DNA of 40,996 bases from Desulfurivibrio sp044068515. GTDB lineage: Bacteria; Desulfobacterota; Desulfobulbia; Desulfobulbales; Desulfurivibrionaceae. A program made the position numbers and the translations under genes. The stretch spans positions 1 to 40,996 of the forward strand of contig NZ_JBIPKI010000017.1 in the NCBI RefSeq assembly GCF_044068515.1. The letters are read 5' to 3'. Below the pieces are notes generated by a model. The model was not told the DNA's origin. It searched no databases and saw only the letters and a list, made by a program, of their open reading frames with translations. This document shows, one piece after another, positions 14,869-22,041 of this stretch (position 1 is the first letter of the stretch; every line of letters begins with the position of its first letter).

Positions 14869-16593
14869 ATGGGAATCGACAAAGGTAAGCCCAGGCAGAC
14901 CGCAGCCGGCAAACTGCACCGCCAGAAGGCCGAGCAACCGCAGGCGCCGGTGGGGGGAGGAATCCACCAGGCCCGAACCGAGCCGGAGGCACAGCGACTC
15001 CTGCATGAACTCACGGTCCACCAGATCGAGCTGGAGATGCAGAATGCCGAATTGCGCAACACCAGGGAGGAGCTTGAATTATCGCGGAACAGGTATGCCG
15101 AACTCTATGACTTTGCCCCTGTGGGCTATTTCACCATTGATGCGGGCGGATTGATCCGCGAGGTGAACCTTGCCGGGGCGCAGCTTCTGGGGATCGAGAG
15201 GCAACGGTTGGTCAAAATGCCTTTTAGCGATTTGCTTAGCAATGCTGCCAGCCGGGAGATTTTTTCCAGACACCGCGACGCCGTTTCACATAACCAAGGC
15301 ATGCAGAAATGTGAAATCGACCTTAAGAGAAAAGACGGCACGACGCTGCCTGTTGAGCTGCAGAGCATCATGGTGAAAAATATCGGCGACAAGGTCGACT
15401 ATATCCATACCACGGTCCTCGACGTCAGCGACCGCCGGCGGGCGGAAGACGCACTGCAAAAAGCCTATGGCACCCTGGAGCAGATGGTAGAAAAACGAAC
15501 CCAGGCGCTGGTCAGCGCAAACGAACAGCTTCTGCTGGAAGTCGAGGAACGCAAGGCCGCCGAAGCCTCGCTGCGTAAAGCAAACGCAGAAATCAAGCTG
15601 TTGTCGGACCGGCTGCAGGTGGAGAATATCCAAATTCAGAAGGAGCTCTCCCGGGGGTACGACTTCGGTGATATCCTCGGAAAAAGCGACGCTATCTCGT
15701 ATGTCTTCTTCCGGGTCGAGCAGGTGGCCCCGCAGGAGGCAACAGTTCTTCTCCTCGGTGAGACCGGCACCGGCAAGGGTTTGATCGCCCGGGCCATCCA
15801 CAGCCGTAGCGTGCGCAAGAACCGGCCGATGATCACCGTAAACTGCGCAGCGCTACCGGAGAACCTGATCGAAAGCGAACTCTTCGGGAGGGAAAAAGGG
15901 GCGTTCACCGGCGCCAATGCGCTGCAGATGGGGCGCTTCGAACTGGCCAATGGCGGCACCATATTCCTCGACGAAATCGGCGAAATGCCGTTGCCGCTGC
16001 AGTGCAAGCTGCTGCGGGTCATTCAGGACGGCGAGTTCGAGCGCCTGGGCAGCCCCCACACCATCAAGGTCAATGTCCGGATCATCGCCGCCAGCAACCG
16101 CAAGCTGGAGGAAGAGATCCGCGCCGGCCGCTTCCGGGAGGACCTGTTCTACCGGCTCAACGTTTTCCCCATCACCATTCCGCCCCTGCGGCAGCGCAAG
16201 GATGACATCCCCATCCTCGTCCAGTATTTCGTCGCCAAGTACAACAAGAAAATCGGCAAGGAGATCGATGCCGTTTCGCAGAAAACCATGAACGCCCTGC
16301 AGGAATACCAATGGCCCGGCAACGTGCGGGAGCTGGAAAATGTCATCGAGCGGGCGGTCATCACCAGTCATGGATCTGAACTCCAGGTGTTGGACCGCTT
16401 CGATACGTTTCGGGAGCCGGGGGGAGAAAACGAGGTCCACGCCCTCGCCGACCTGGAACGCGACCATATTTTAAAGGTGCTGCAGAAAACCGGTTGGCGC
16501 ATCGAGGGGAAAAAAGGGGCGGCGATTATTCTAGGCCTCAATCCCAGCACGCTTCGGGCCCGCATGCGGAAATACGGCCTCCACCATCCATAA
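14869..16593 (+). CDS. PAS-domain sigma-54-dependent activator (right copy)
   Basis: A 574-residue paralogue of the activator at 6430-8169, with the same plan: HELTVHQIELEMQNAELR lead, PAS domain (about 72-190, DFAPVGYFTIDAGGLIREVN), coiled coil (about 195-262), AAA+ core with Walker A GETGTGKG (297-304), GAFTGA (344-349) and Walker B TIFLDE, then a Fis-type helix-turn-helix (about 547-572). Its recognition helix (NPSTLRARMRKY) differs from that of the left copy (NPKTLESRMQKL), fitting a different DNA site. The ATG at 14869 is preceded by GGCGGAGG at 6 bases; an in-frame TTG at 14863 is less likely. It lies downstream of the CheB-CheR gene and 27 bases before a type 2 palindrome. Likely targets are the two promoters at 16747 and 18200. 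Confidence 0.92.
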   Translation: MGIDKGKPRQTAAGKLHRQKAEQPQAPVGGGIHQARTEPEAQRLLHELTVHQIELEMQNAELRNTREELELSRNRYAELYDFAPVGYFTIDAGGLIREVNLAGAQLLGIERQRLVKMPFSDLLSNAASREIFSRHRDAVSHNQGMQKCEIDLKRKDGTTLPVELQSIMVKNIGDKVDYIHTTVLDVSDRRRAEDALQKAYGTLEQMVEKRTQALVSANEQLLLEVEERKAAEASLRKANAEIKLLSDRLQVENIQIQKELSRGYDFGDILGKSDAISYVFFRVEQVAPQEATVLLLGETGTGKGLIARAIHSRSVRKNRPMITVNCAALPENLIESELFGREKGAFTGANALQMGRFELANGGTIFLDEIGEMPLPLQCKLLRVIQDGEFERLGSPHTIKVNVRIIAASNRKLEEEIRAGRFREDLFYRLNVFPITIPPLRQRKDDIPILVQYFVAKYNKKIGKEIDAVSQKTMNALQEYQWPGNVRELENVIERAVITSHGSELQVLDRFDTFREPGGENEVHALADLERDHILKVLQKTGWRIEGKKGAAIILGLNPSTLRARMRKYGLHHP

Positions 16594-16619
16594 AGGAAAA
16601 GCTACCTTCACTCTGGCCG

Positions 16620-16647
16620 CCATATATGACAGTAATGTCAAGTATGG
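16620..16647. promoter_or_regulatory. Predicted upstream activator site, type 2, copy A
   Basis: CCATATATGACA (16620-16631), gap gtaa, then a right half whose complement is CCATACTTGACA (16647-16636): 10 of 12 symmetric positions. The centre is exactly 115 bp from the -24 GG of the promoter at 16747. The site at 18074-18101 has the same design and the same 115-bp distance. It begins 27 bases after the activator stop codon. Confidence 0.78.
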
Positions 16648-16746
16648 CGGATACCCCTGACGGATTCTCTCCCCCCCTGCCCGTGCGCATTCATTTTTAC
16701 CTCATATAACCAGCATTTTGCTCCCAAATAATTCACAGCTTGTCGC

Positions 16747-16762
16747 CGGCACGCTAATTGCT
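16747..16762 (+). promoter_or_regulatory. Sigma-54 (-24/-12) promoter for csbD and BON genes
   Basis: CGGCACGCTAATTGCT has GG and GC ten bases apart and an exact TTGCT -12 box. The stretch GGCACGCTA is shared with the promoter at 18200-18216. The CsbD-like gene starts 95 bases downstream. Confidence 0.85.
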
Positions 16763-16856
16763 ATTGTCCTTATAAGCGGGAAATGAGTACGGCCCTGTTC
16801 ATTTCAACCATTTTATCAGGCAAGCAGTTACCCAGGAACACCAACGGGAGGACATC

Positions 16857-17036
16857 ATGAAATCGAGCACCGGAGACAAAGCGGAAGGCAAGCTGCACGA
16901 GGCAAAAGGCAAGGTCAAGGAAACGGCCGGAAAACTAACCGGCAACAAGAAGTTGGAAGCGGAAGGCACCGGCGAAAAGCTGGCCGGCAAGGTTCATGAA
17001 AAAATCGGCAAGATCAAGGAGGTATTGGGCGACTGA
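16857..17036 (+). CDS. CsbD-family stress protein (59 residues)
   Basis: A short, very hydrophilic protein rich in Lys, Glu and Gly (MKSSTGDKAEGKLHEAKGKV, KETAGKLTGNKKLEAEGTGE), the standard CsbD-family pattern of two KxEGK...KGKxKExxGK units. CsbD-like proteins are strongly stress-induced in many bacteria, but their molecular role is not settled. The ATG has GGGAGGA 6 bases upstream. It is the first gene after the sigma-54 promoter at 16747-16762 and precedes the triple-BON gene by about 140 bases on the same strand. Length and composition are normal. Confidence 0.88.
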   Translation: MKSSTGDKAEGKLHEAKGKVKETAGKLTGNKKLEAEGTGEKLAGKVHEKIGKIKEVLGD

Positions 17037-17174
17037 TGGGCGCGTCTTAATGATGCCACGGCCTACCCTCGGCTTCCGCCTGCGACTGCATGCGGCGCCA
17101 CTGCCAGAACTCCGTAACTCATAGGGTCTTCGGAGTAAAAATGTCGAAAAATACCAGTACAAGGAGAAGATCGG

Positions 17175-17951
17175 ATGAAAGTAATATTTTCCATAGCCCT
17201 AATGTTGGCAGCGGTAGCAGTTCTGTCGTTCAGCGTACCGGCGCAAGCCTCCGGCCAGGACGACCAGATCGAATCGTCAGCCAAGCAGTCGTATGTGTTC
17301 AAGAACTACCTCAAGGACGATGAAATCAAGATCAAGTCCAAGGACGGCGTCGTCAGCTTGACGGGAACCGTATCCGAAGAATCCCACAAATTATTGGCCG
17401 CTGAAACCGTGGCGAGTTTGCCCGGCGTCAAGAGTGTTGACAACAAGCTGGAAGTCAAAGAAGAGAAACACGATGAGATGTCAGATGCATGGATCATGAC
17501 GAAAGTCAAAACCACTCTTTTGTTCCATCGCAACGTGAGCGGCTTTAAAACCGAGGTTGACGTCAAAGACGGCATCGTAACCTTGCGCGGCGAGGCTGAC
17601 AATCAGGCCCAAAAAGACCTGGCGACAGAATATGTCAAGGATATCGAAGGGGTCAAGGACGTAAAAAATGAAATGGCCGTGGCCAAGCCCGCGAAAGAAA
17701 GTTCTAAAGGAACCAAGGATATCCGTACGATAGGAGACAAGATCGATGACGCCTCCATCACCGCCATGGTCAAGACGACGTTGCTCTATCACCGTTCGAC
17801 CAGCGGCCTTCAGACCAAGGTCGAAACTAAGAATGGCGTGGTTACATTGAGCGGCAAGGCCAAAAACGCCGCCGAAAAGGACCTGGCCACCAAGCTCGCC
17901 AAGGACGTGAAAGGCGTCGAGGATGTAAACAACCGGATGACAATCGAGTAA
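17175..17951 (+). CDS. Periplasmic protein with three BON domains (OsmY-like)
   Basis: A 258-residue exported protein: signal peptide (about 1-26, MLAAVAVLSFSVPAQA) and three BON domains (about 33-95, 103-170, 188-258), each with the pattern ...(I/V)K(T/S)...DGVVSLTG.V......A...V..(V)(E/K)GVK.V.N.(L/M). BON domains bind membrane phospholipid and occur in osmotic-shock protein OsmY. It should act in the periplasm to protect the envelope. AAGGAGAAG precedes the ATG. It probably shares the sigma-54 promoter with the CsbD-like gene; a strong hairpin at 17983-18020 follows its stop. Confidence 0.9.
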   Translation: MKVIFSIALMLAAVAVLSFSVPAQASGQDDQIESSAKQSYVFKNYLKDDEIKIKSKDGVVSLTGTVSEESHKLLAAETVASLPGVKSVDNKLEVKEEKHDEMSDAWIMTKVKTTLLFHRNVSGFKTEVDVKDGIVTLRGEADNQAQKDLATEYVKDIEGVKDVKNEMAVAKPAKESSKGTKDIRTIGDKIDDASITAMVKTTLLYHRSTSGLQTKVETKNGVVTLSGKAKNAAEKDLATKLAKDVKGVEDVNNRMTIE

Positions 17952-17982
17952 TTCGAGTCAAATACTAAAGAAAATGAATGAC

Positions 17983-18020
17983 CGCTGCCGGCTGTTATGA
18001 TGATTTAACAGCCGGCAGCG
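17983..18020. terminator. Perfect 15-bp hairpin after the triple-BON gene
   Basis: CGCTGCCGGCTGTTA (17983-17997) and its exact complement (18006-18020) flank an 8-base loop. It starts about 30 bases after the stop of the BON gene. No T-run follows, so it may end transcription only partly, or protect the 3' end. The rest of 18021-18338 holds the palindrome and promoter listed next, and no gene. Confidence 0.65.
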
Positions 18021-18073
18021 AGCATAGCAGGAGAAAATCCAGGCTTGTGATTGGATGCCCCACCTCTTTTCTG

Positions 18074-18101
18074 TCATATATGACAGATATATCAAATATG
18101 A
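18074..18101. promoter_or_regulatory. Predicted upstream activator site, type 2, copy B
   Basis: TCATATATGACA (18074-18085), gap gata, then a right half whose complement is TCATATTTGATA (18101-18090): 10 of 12 symmetric positions. Its 31-base neighbourhood matches that of the site at 16620-16647 at 26 positions. The centre is 115 bp from the -24 GG at 18202, the same spacing as copy A. Confidence 0.78.
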
Positions 18102-18199
18102 CGGACTCCATTATCAGCTTTTCCTCCCAACCACCCGCCTTCTTTCCCCTTTGTCCTTTGTGATCAGCATCTTACCTGCTCCGTATCGGCTGGTTTTAG

Positions 18200-18216
18200 C
18201 TGGCACGCTAGTTGCA
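18200..18216 (+). promoter_or_regulatory. Sigma-54 (-24/-12) promoter for the DUF2959 gene cluster
   Basis: CTGGCACGCTAGTTGCA is an essentially perfect sigma-54 promoter (TGGCAC, N5, TTGCA; GG and GC ten bases apart). The downstream gene starts at 18339, after a leader of about 110 bases. Confidence 0.88.
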
Positions 18217-18338
18217 AATATCATTAACACAACGGCACATATGCCCGTCGTGCATTCTGCCAAAGTGGCGTCAGTTTTCTCCAGGAGATTGTCTGTGGAA
18301 AAACGGCAAAGTTACCTCCTCTTAACATAGGAAAATTT

Positions 18339-18977
18339 ATGAAATCAAGATTTACAAAGGCCGTTCTTCCCCTCTTGGTGCTTTTCGGTGCAATCATTTA
18401 TCTGCCCGGCTGCGCAACAATCGGAATGGATCGGGCGACAAAAACCACCGACACCATGCAGGCGCTGGAGAACGACTACCGGCAAGCCGGCTTGCAGATC
18501 GATGCCACCAACGCATCTCTGGCAAGTCTGGTAATGCCGGCTCAGAAAGACACCCGAAAAGCCTACAAGGCTTACTCCAAAGAGGTCAAGAAGATGGAGG
18601 CCTTGGGCAGCCGCTTGAACCAGCACGCCGATGAGATGCAGAGCCAGCGCGACACCTTTTTCGAAAAATGGGAAACTTCATACGCCAGCGCCGAGATCCA
18701 GGAACTCAGCGAACAGCGTCGCGTGGATATGCGGGCAGCCTACGCGAAAATTCCCGAAGCCAGCATCGGGGTAAAAGGCGCTCTCCAGGCATATTTGAAT
18801 GATACCAGGGAAATACAAAGGTATCTCTCCAACGACCTGACCCCTCAGGGGATTGAATCCATCAGGCCGGTCGCCCATAGGGCCGTTATGGATGGCAAGC
18901 GTGTACAGGAATCGATCAAGCCCCTGCTGACCGCCATTAACCAGGTCAAATCAGGAATGGTCCAAGGCAATAAATAA
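18339..18977 (+). CDS. DUF2959-family lipoprotein
   Basis: A 212-residue protein with a lipoprotein signal ending LPGC (cysteine near residue 25), followed by a helical, charged body (KTTDTMQALENDYRQAGLQI, KKMEALGSRLNQHADEMQ) of the DUF2959 kind. The function of this family is unknown; the predicted site is the periplasmic face of a membrane, and coiled-coil content suggests a structural or binding role. It is the first gene of a plus-strand run after the sigma-54 promoter at 18200-18216. The ribosome site (TAGGA) is modest. A DUF3185 gene follows 19 bases after its stop. Confidence 0.82.
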   Translation: MKSRFTKAVLPLLVLFGAIIYLPGCATIGMDRATKTTDTMQALENDYRQAGLQIDATNASLASLVMPAQKDTRKAYKAYSKEVKKMEALGSRLNQHADEMQSQRDTFFEKWETSYASAEIQELSEQRRVDMRAAYAKIPEASIGVKGALQAYLNDTREIQRYLSNDLTPQGIESIRPVAHRAVMDGKRVQESIKPLLTAINQVKSGMVQGNK

Positions 18978-18996
18978 CGACGAGGAGGTGAATTAA

Positions 18997-19218
18997 ATGA
19001 AAACAAACATGTTATTAGGGATCATCCTCATTGCCATAGGGGTCGTTGCTTTTGCCTATCAGGGCATTAGCTACACGACCAAAGAGAAAGTTGTCGATCT
19101 CGGACCACTGCAAATGACGGCGGAGCGGACGAGAACGCTGCCGCTGCCCCCGATTGTGGGAGCTCTCGCGCTCGTAGGCGGCATTATGCTGCTGGTTGTG
19201 GGCAGCAAAAAAAGTTGA
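18997..19218 (+). CDS. DUF3185-family small membrane protein
   Basis: A 73-residue protein with two membrane segments (MLLGIILIAIGVVAFAYQGI and IVGALALVGGIMLLVV) joined by a loop containing YTTKEKVVDLGPLQMTAER. This is the usual DUF3185 layout, and the TTKEKVxDLGPL block is characteristic. Function is unknown; relatives are often found with stress genes. AGGAGGTGAATTAA precedes the ATG. It is probably translated from the same transcript as the DUF2959 lipoprotein gene. Confidence 0.85.
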   Translation: MKTNMLLGIILIAIGVVAFAYQGISYTTKEKVVDLGPLQMTAERTRTLPLPPIVGALALVGGIMLLVVGSKKS

Positions 19219-19312
19219 GAAACAGGCAATAACAACATAATTGCTTGCCCACTGCTCGCCGGTTTTACACAATAGTCGACAGTGGTGATAAGCAACCAAA
19301 AAGGAGGTTATC

Positions 19313-19462
19313 ATGTTGTGGACAATTGCAATAATCCTAATCGTTCTGTGGGCGCTGGGGCTGGTGAGCGGTTACACCATGGGAAGCTTTATACACGTTC
19401 TGTTGGTTATTGCCGTTATCGTTGTGCTGCTCAATCTCATCCAAGGAAGAGGCAGGCTATAG
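19313..19462 (+). CDS. lmo0937-like small membrane protein (49 residues)
   Basis: A two-segment membrane protein (WTIAIILIVLWALGLVSGYT, then SFIHVLLVIAVIVVLLNLIQ) ending GRGRL, with AAAGGAGG about 6 bases before the ATG. It is a clear homologue of the 48-residue protein at 5738-5884, sharing LIVLW.LG, TMG.FIH.LLV.AVIV and LIQGR. Each sigma-54 module thus carries one member of this family. Function is unknown. Confidence 0.87.
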   Translation: MLWTIAIILIVLWALGLVSGYTMGSFIHVLLVIAVIVVLLNLIQGRGRL

Positions 19463-19533
19463 GCTGAACGAACATTGGGAAGTGAGGAAATTTTTGAGTT
19501 GAGCATGCTATGAACAGCCAAGGTGAGACCATG

Positions 19534-19851
19534 ATGGATGCCTCAATCAAGCTGACGGCGCCACCCGCCAAGCGTAAAGAGATACTGCAAGCCGTTAAAG
19601 CGATACTTGGGCCGATCAGGCTCGAGCAGGGCTGCATTGACTGCCATTGTTACGTCGATATTGAGGCGGAAAACTCAATCTACATCAAAGAGGAATGGGA
19701 ATCCCGCGACGATCTGGACGCGCATGTGCGATCCGTTCATTTCGGCATTCTGCTCGGCGCAATGAAGTTGCTCACCGAAGAACCGGAAATCAGATTCAAC
19801 TCCATCATCTCTACAACTGGTATGGAGGAGCTGAAAAAGCTGCAAGTTTGA
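19534..19851 (+). CDS. Antibiotic-biosynthesis-monooxygenase (ABM) fold protein
   Basis: A 105-residue dimeric alpha/beta-barrel type protein. The N-terminal SIKLTAPPAKRKEILQAVKA, the central GCIDCHCYVDIEAENSIYIK and the WESRDDLDAHVRSVHFGILL block match the ABM domain. Such proteins act on quinones, haem or polyketide-like substrates, or serve as small stress proteins; the substrate is unknown here. The start at 19534 is preferred because AAGGTGAG lies 6 bases upstream; ATGs at 19531 and 19510 are also in frame. It lies inside the stress-gene run, so a role in oxidative or quinone stress is possible but unproven. Confidence 0.75.
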   Translation: MDASIKLTAPPAKRKEILQAVKAILGPIRLEQGCIDCHCYVDIEAENSIYIKEEWESRDDLDAHVRSVHFGILLGAMKLLTEEPEIRFNSIISTTGMEELKKLQV

Positions 19852-19991
19852 TGGTACCAGCTGCTGATCATGGCCGCTGTAGCAGGATATATCCGGCGTT
19901 CCCGAATAATGGCTCTGAGAGAGCAACTCCGAACGACAACGGGACCTCCCGAAGAGCTGCCGATCAACCCAACAACAAAGGAGAAAACATT

Positions 19992-20306
19992 ATGTTGAAA
20001 CTGCATTGGATTATGAAGAGCCTGGCTCTGTTGGTGTTGATGATCGCTTTCCTTGGCTGTGCTTCCACTCAAAAGCAGTCAAGTCCCGGCGAGTTTATCG
20101 ATGACAGCGTTATTACCACCAAAGTCAAGGCCGCCATTTTTGAAGAACCGACTCTGAAAACACTGCAGATCAGCGTTGAGACCTTCAAAGGGGAAGTTCA
20201 GTTGAGCGGCTTTGTCGATTCGGCGCAGAACGTCAAGAAGGCCGGCGAGGTGGCCCGTGGCGTTGCCGGGGTTAAGAGTGTGAAAAACGACCTGATTGTA
20301 AGATAG
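19992..20306 (+). CDS. BON-domain lipoprotein
   Basis: A 104-residue lipoprotein: signal with lipobox FLGC (cysteine near residue 23) and one BON domain (about 38-104, IDDSVITTKVKAAIFEEPTL, GEVQLSGFVDSAQNVKKAGE, GVKSVKNDLIV). It should sit on the periplasmic face of a membrane and contact phospholipid, complementing the triple-BON protein. The ATG at 19992 has AAGGAGAAAAC upstream; the open frame extends further upstream without a ribosome site. It is probably the last gene of the cluster starting at 18339. Confidence 0.85.
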   Translation: MLKLHWIMKSLALLVLMIAFLGCASTQKQSSPGEFIDDSVITTKVKAAIFEEPTLKTLQISVETFKGEVQLSGFVDSAQNVKKAGEVARGVAGVKSVKNDLIVR

Positions 20307-20311
20307 TCGAT

Positions 20312-20346
20312 CCCCCCTTCCCTTCCCTCCTGGAGGGAGGGGGGAG
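20312..20346. terminator. Possible GC-rich stem after the BON lipoprotein gene
   Basis: A C/T-rich run (ccccccttcccttccctcc) faces a G-rich run (ggagggaggggggag) just after the stop codon at 20306. Pairing is plausible but the loop is cramped and no T-run follows, so termination is only suggested. Confidence 0.4.
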
Positions 20347-20414
20347 CACCACGACGAAGTGGCCAACGGCAAGGTGTTCGTTCCGCTGTAAATCAACCAG
20401 AATGATCCAAAGGC

Positions 20415-20504
20415 TGGTCCACCGGCGTCTCCAAGGCCTGCCGTCAGGCCGGCATGGCCCGAACCAGTTTCTACGAGTGGAAATGGCGTTTTCAGACCCA
20501 TGGC
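20415..20504 (+). pseudogene. Fragment of a transposase helix-turn-helix (IS481-like)
   Basis: One frame reads WSTGVSKACRQAGMARTSFY followed by EWKWRFQTHG, the DNA-binding start of an IS481/IS3-type transposase. There is an upstream TGA in frame, the catalytic DDE part is absent and the following residues do not match. It is a relic. The rest of 20505-20715 holds no gene that I can support. Confidence 0.55.
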
Positions 20505-20715
20505 CGGATCGATATCAAATCTAGACCAACTACAGCACGACTCTGTTCCAGGCATGTTGACCACATTCCCGCGTAGATGCCCCCGGGCCCGCGCATCACA
20601 TCATCCCCGTCGGGGGATTGATCGGGGCAGGATTTTCAAGGATAACCAGGAAGGCTGGCAACTGGAGAAACTTATAAATTTATGAACGTCCCCACAGGTC
20701 CCTAATCACAGGACG

Positions 20716-20738
20716 AAAAGGGGGCTGACCCCTTTTTC
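20716..20738. repeat. ggggtctgacccc-type hairpin, copy 1
   Basis: AAAAGGGGG-ctga-CCCCTTTTTC is a near-perfect palindrome with A and T runs on both sides, so it could terminate transcription in both directions. It lies downstream of the GNAT gene and belongs to a dispersed family seen near 22902, 25173, 25558, 25610 and 38270. Confidence 0.75.
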
Positions 20739-20796
20739 TTTTTTTCAGGACCTTGCAGCCCCATAGCACATGTGCTCAGCGGTGCGGACCACTGCT

Positions 20797-21297
20797 TCAG
20801 CTCCCAGCTTCACGTTCGGAAGTCCCTATTCGCTTGCTCATGACGACGATACGTGGCTTGTAGCCAAGCGCCTCGTAGAACCGCACCGCCGGTTGGTTTT
20901 GCGCAAGCACTTTCAACTCCATCTTGTAAGTTCCGCTTTCGGCGGCGTGACTTTCCGCTCGCTCCACAAGCTTCCGGCCAATCCCGCGTTTGCGATAGTC
21001 CGGGCGGACGAAAAGTTCCGCCATGAAACTGTACGGATCGGGTCTCTCGTCCAGATCATCAGGAGTTAACTGGCCCCGGAGGCACACATAGCCCACCAGG
21101 CGGCGGTCATCTTCGGCGACGAAGACCGCGCCTGCAGACTGCTCTACCCGCAGTAATAAGTCGTTGAAGTAGCGCTCGATGATCTGCTCACCGGGCGCAA
21201 GGTCGACATCAAACGGTCGAACCGTCTCATGGAGCTGCAGCACCAGATCGCGAAGGGCCTCACGATCTGCTTGCCTGAAGCAACGAATCGATACCAC
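20797..21297 (-). CDS. GNAT-family N-acetyltransferase
   Basis: A 166-residue single-domain GNAT enzyme transferring an acetyl group from acetyl-CoA to an amine. The acetyl-CoA loop reads VRPDYRKRGIGRKLVERAES (about 98-117; consensus Q/RxxGxG/A), with the preceding strand MAELFV and the C-terminal NQPAVRFYEALGYK block. The substrate cannot be told. It starts with GTG (21297), preceded by GGGGGG about 8 bases upstream. It stands alone between repeats and looks intact. Confidence 0.85.
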   Translation of the reverse strand: MVSIRCFRQADREALRDLVLQLHETVRPFDVDLAPGEQIIERYFNDLLLRVEQSAGAVFVAEDDRRLVGYVCLRGQLTPDDLDERPDPYSFMAELFVRPDYRKRGIGRKLVERAESHAAESGTYKMELKVLAQNQPAVRFYEALGYKPRIVVMSKRIGTSEREAGS

Positions 21298-21349
21298 GGA
21301 GGCCCCCCTTTGTGGGTCGCCCAGCTGAGCAACGTTGTGTTGACCTTCG

Positions 21350-21485
21350 GTAGGCGGTCACGGGGCACCACATCTTGCGGCGATCGGGCCGGCCTCACGT
21401 ACTGATGTACGCATCGCCGTCCCGTTTGCCGCAACCTGTGCGGCACCCCGTGACCGCTTACGGGACAAACTCTGTGATTGGTTAC
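21350..21485. repeat. Large palindromic repeat element, intergenic copy
   Basis: A 136-bp palindromic unit: GCGGTCACGGGGCACC near the left end pairs with GGCACCCCGTGACCGC near the right, with inner arms TTGCGGC and GCCGCAA and a small central palindrome GTACTGATGTAC. It is closely related to the copy inserted in hsdR at 26569-26702. It lies between the GNAT and VOC genes. No clear target duplication is seen. Confidence 0.8.
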
Positions 21486-21532
21486 GAACCGCGAGCAAAA
21501 GGGGCGCAAAGCGCCACAATTGCCAGTCGTTG

Positions 21533-21949
21533 TTACTCTTTATCATCTGTGGGACCTACCCAGAATAACGGGTTATGAGCCACCTCCCAAAGATGCCCAT
21601 CGAGATCTTTGAAATAACCGCTGTAGCCGCCCCAAAACACTTTATGTGGGTTTTTGACCAAGGTAGCTCCGGCCTCGAGAGCTTGCGATATCACCTTATC
21701 AACATCTTCCTCCGAGGTGACGTTGTGCGCTAGCGTAAATGCTTCGAAACCTTCTCCTTCAGAAGAAACTGTTGCATCTTCAGCCAGTGATTCCCGCCCA
21801 TACAATCCCAGCCATGTACCGTTGAGGGTGAAAAAAGCGACCTCGGGCGGCGACTCCATTCGAGGAAAGCCTAGTCCCTTTTCGTAGAACTCGATTGCTG
21901 CGGCCAGATCGCGAACACCGAGAGTGATCATGCTGATTCTTGGCTTCAT
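21533..21949 (-). CDS. VOC-superfamily (glyoxalase/dioxygenase-like) protein
   Basis: A 138-residue protein with the paired beta-alpha-beta-beta-beta modules of the vicinal-oxygen-chelate fold: ISMITLGVRDLAAAIEFYEK at the start and GYSGYFKDLDGHLWEVAHNP near the end. The Glu in LWEVAHNP is the usual metal-ligand position. Family members include glyoxalase I, extradiol dioxygenases and antibiotic-binding proteins. The exact reaction is unknown. AGGA lies about 8 bases before the ATG. It is a stand-alone gene and looks intact. Confidence 0.82.
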   Translation of the reverse strand: MKPRISMITLGVRDLAAAIEFYEKGLGFPRMESPPEVAFFTLNGTWLGLYGRESLAEDATVSSEGEGFEAFTLAHNVTSEEDVDKVISQALEAGATLVKNPHKVFWGGYSGYFKDLDGHLWEVAHNPLFWVGPTDDKE

Positions 21950-22041
21950 TGGTGTTATTTCCTGTTTTTACGCATCAAATCAAAGTAACTGATCATGGGG
22001 CCCACGGGGTAAGCGGCGGGCGCAAGTCCGTCCGCCGGGGT

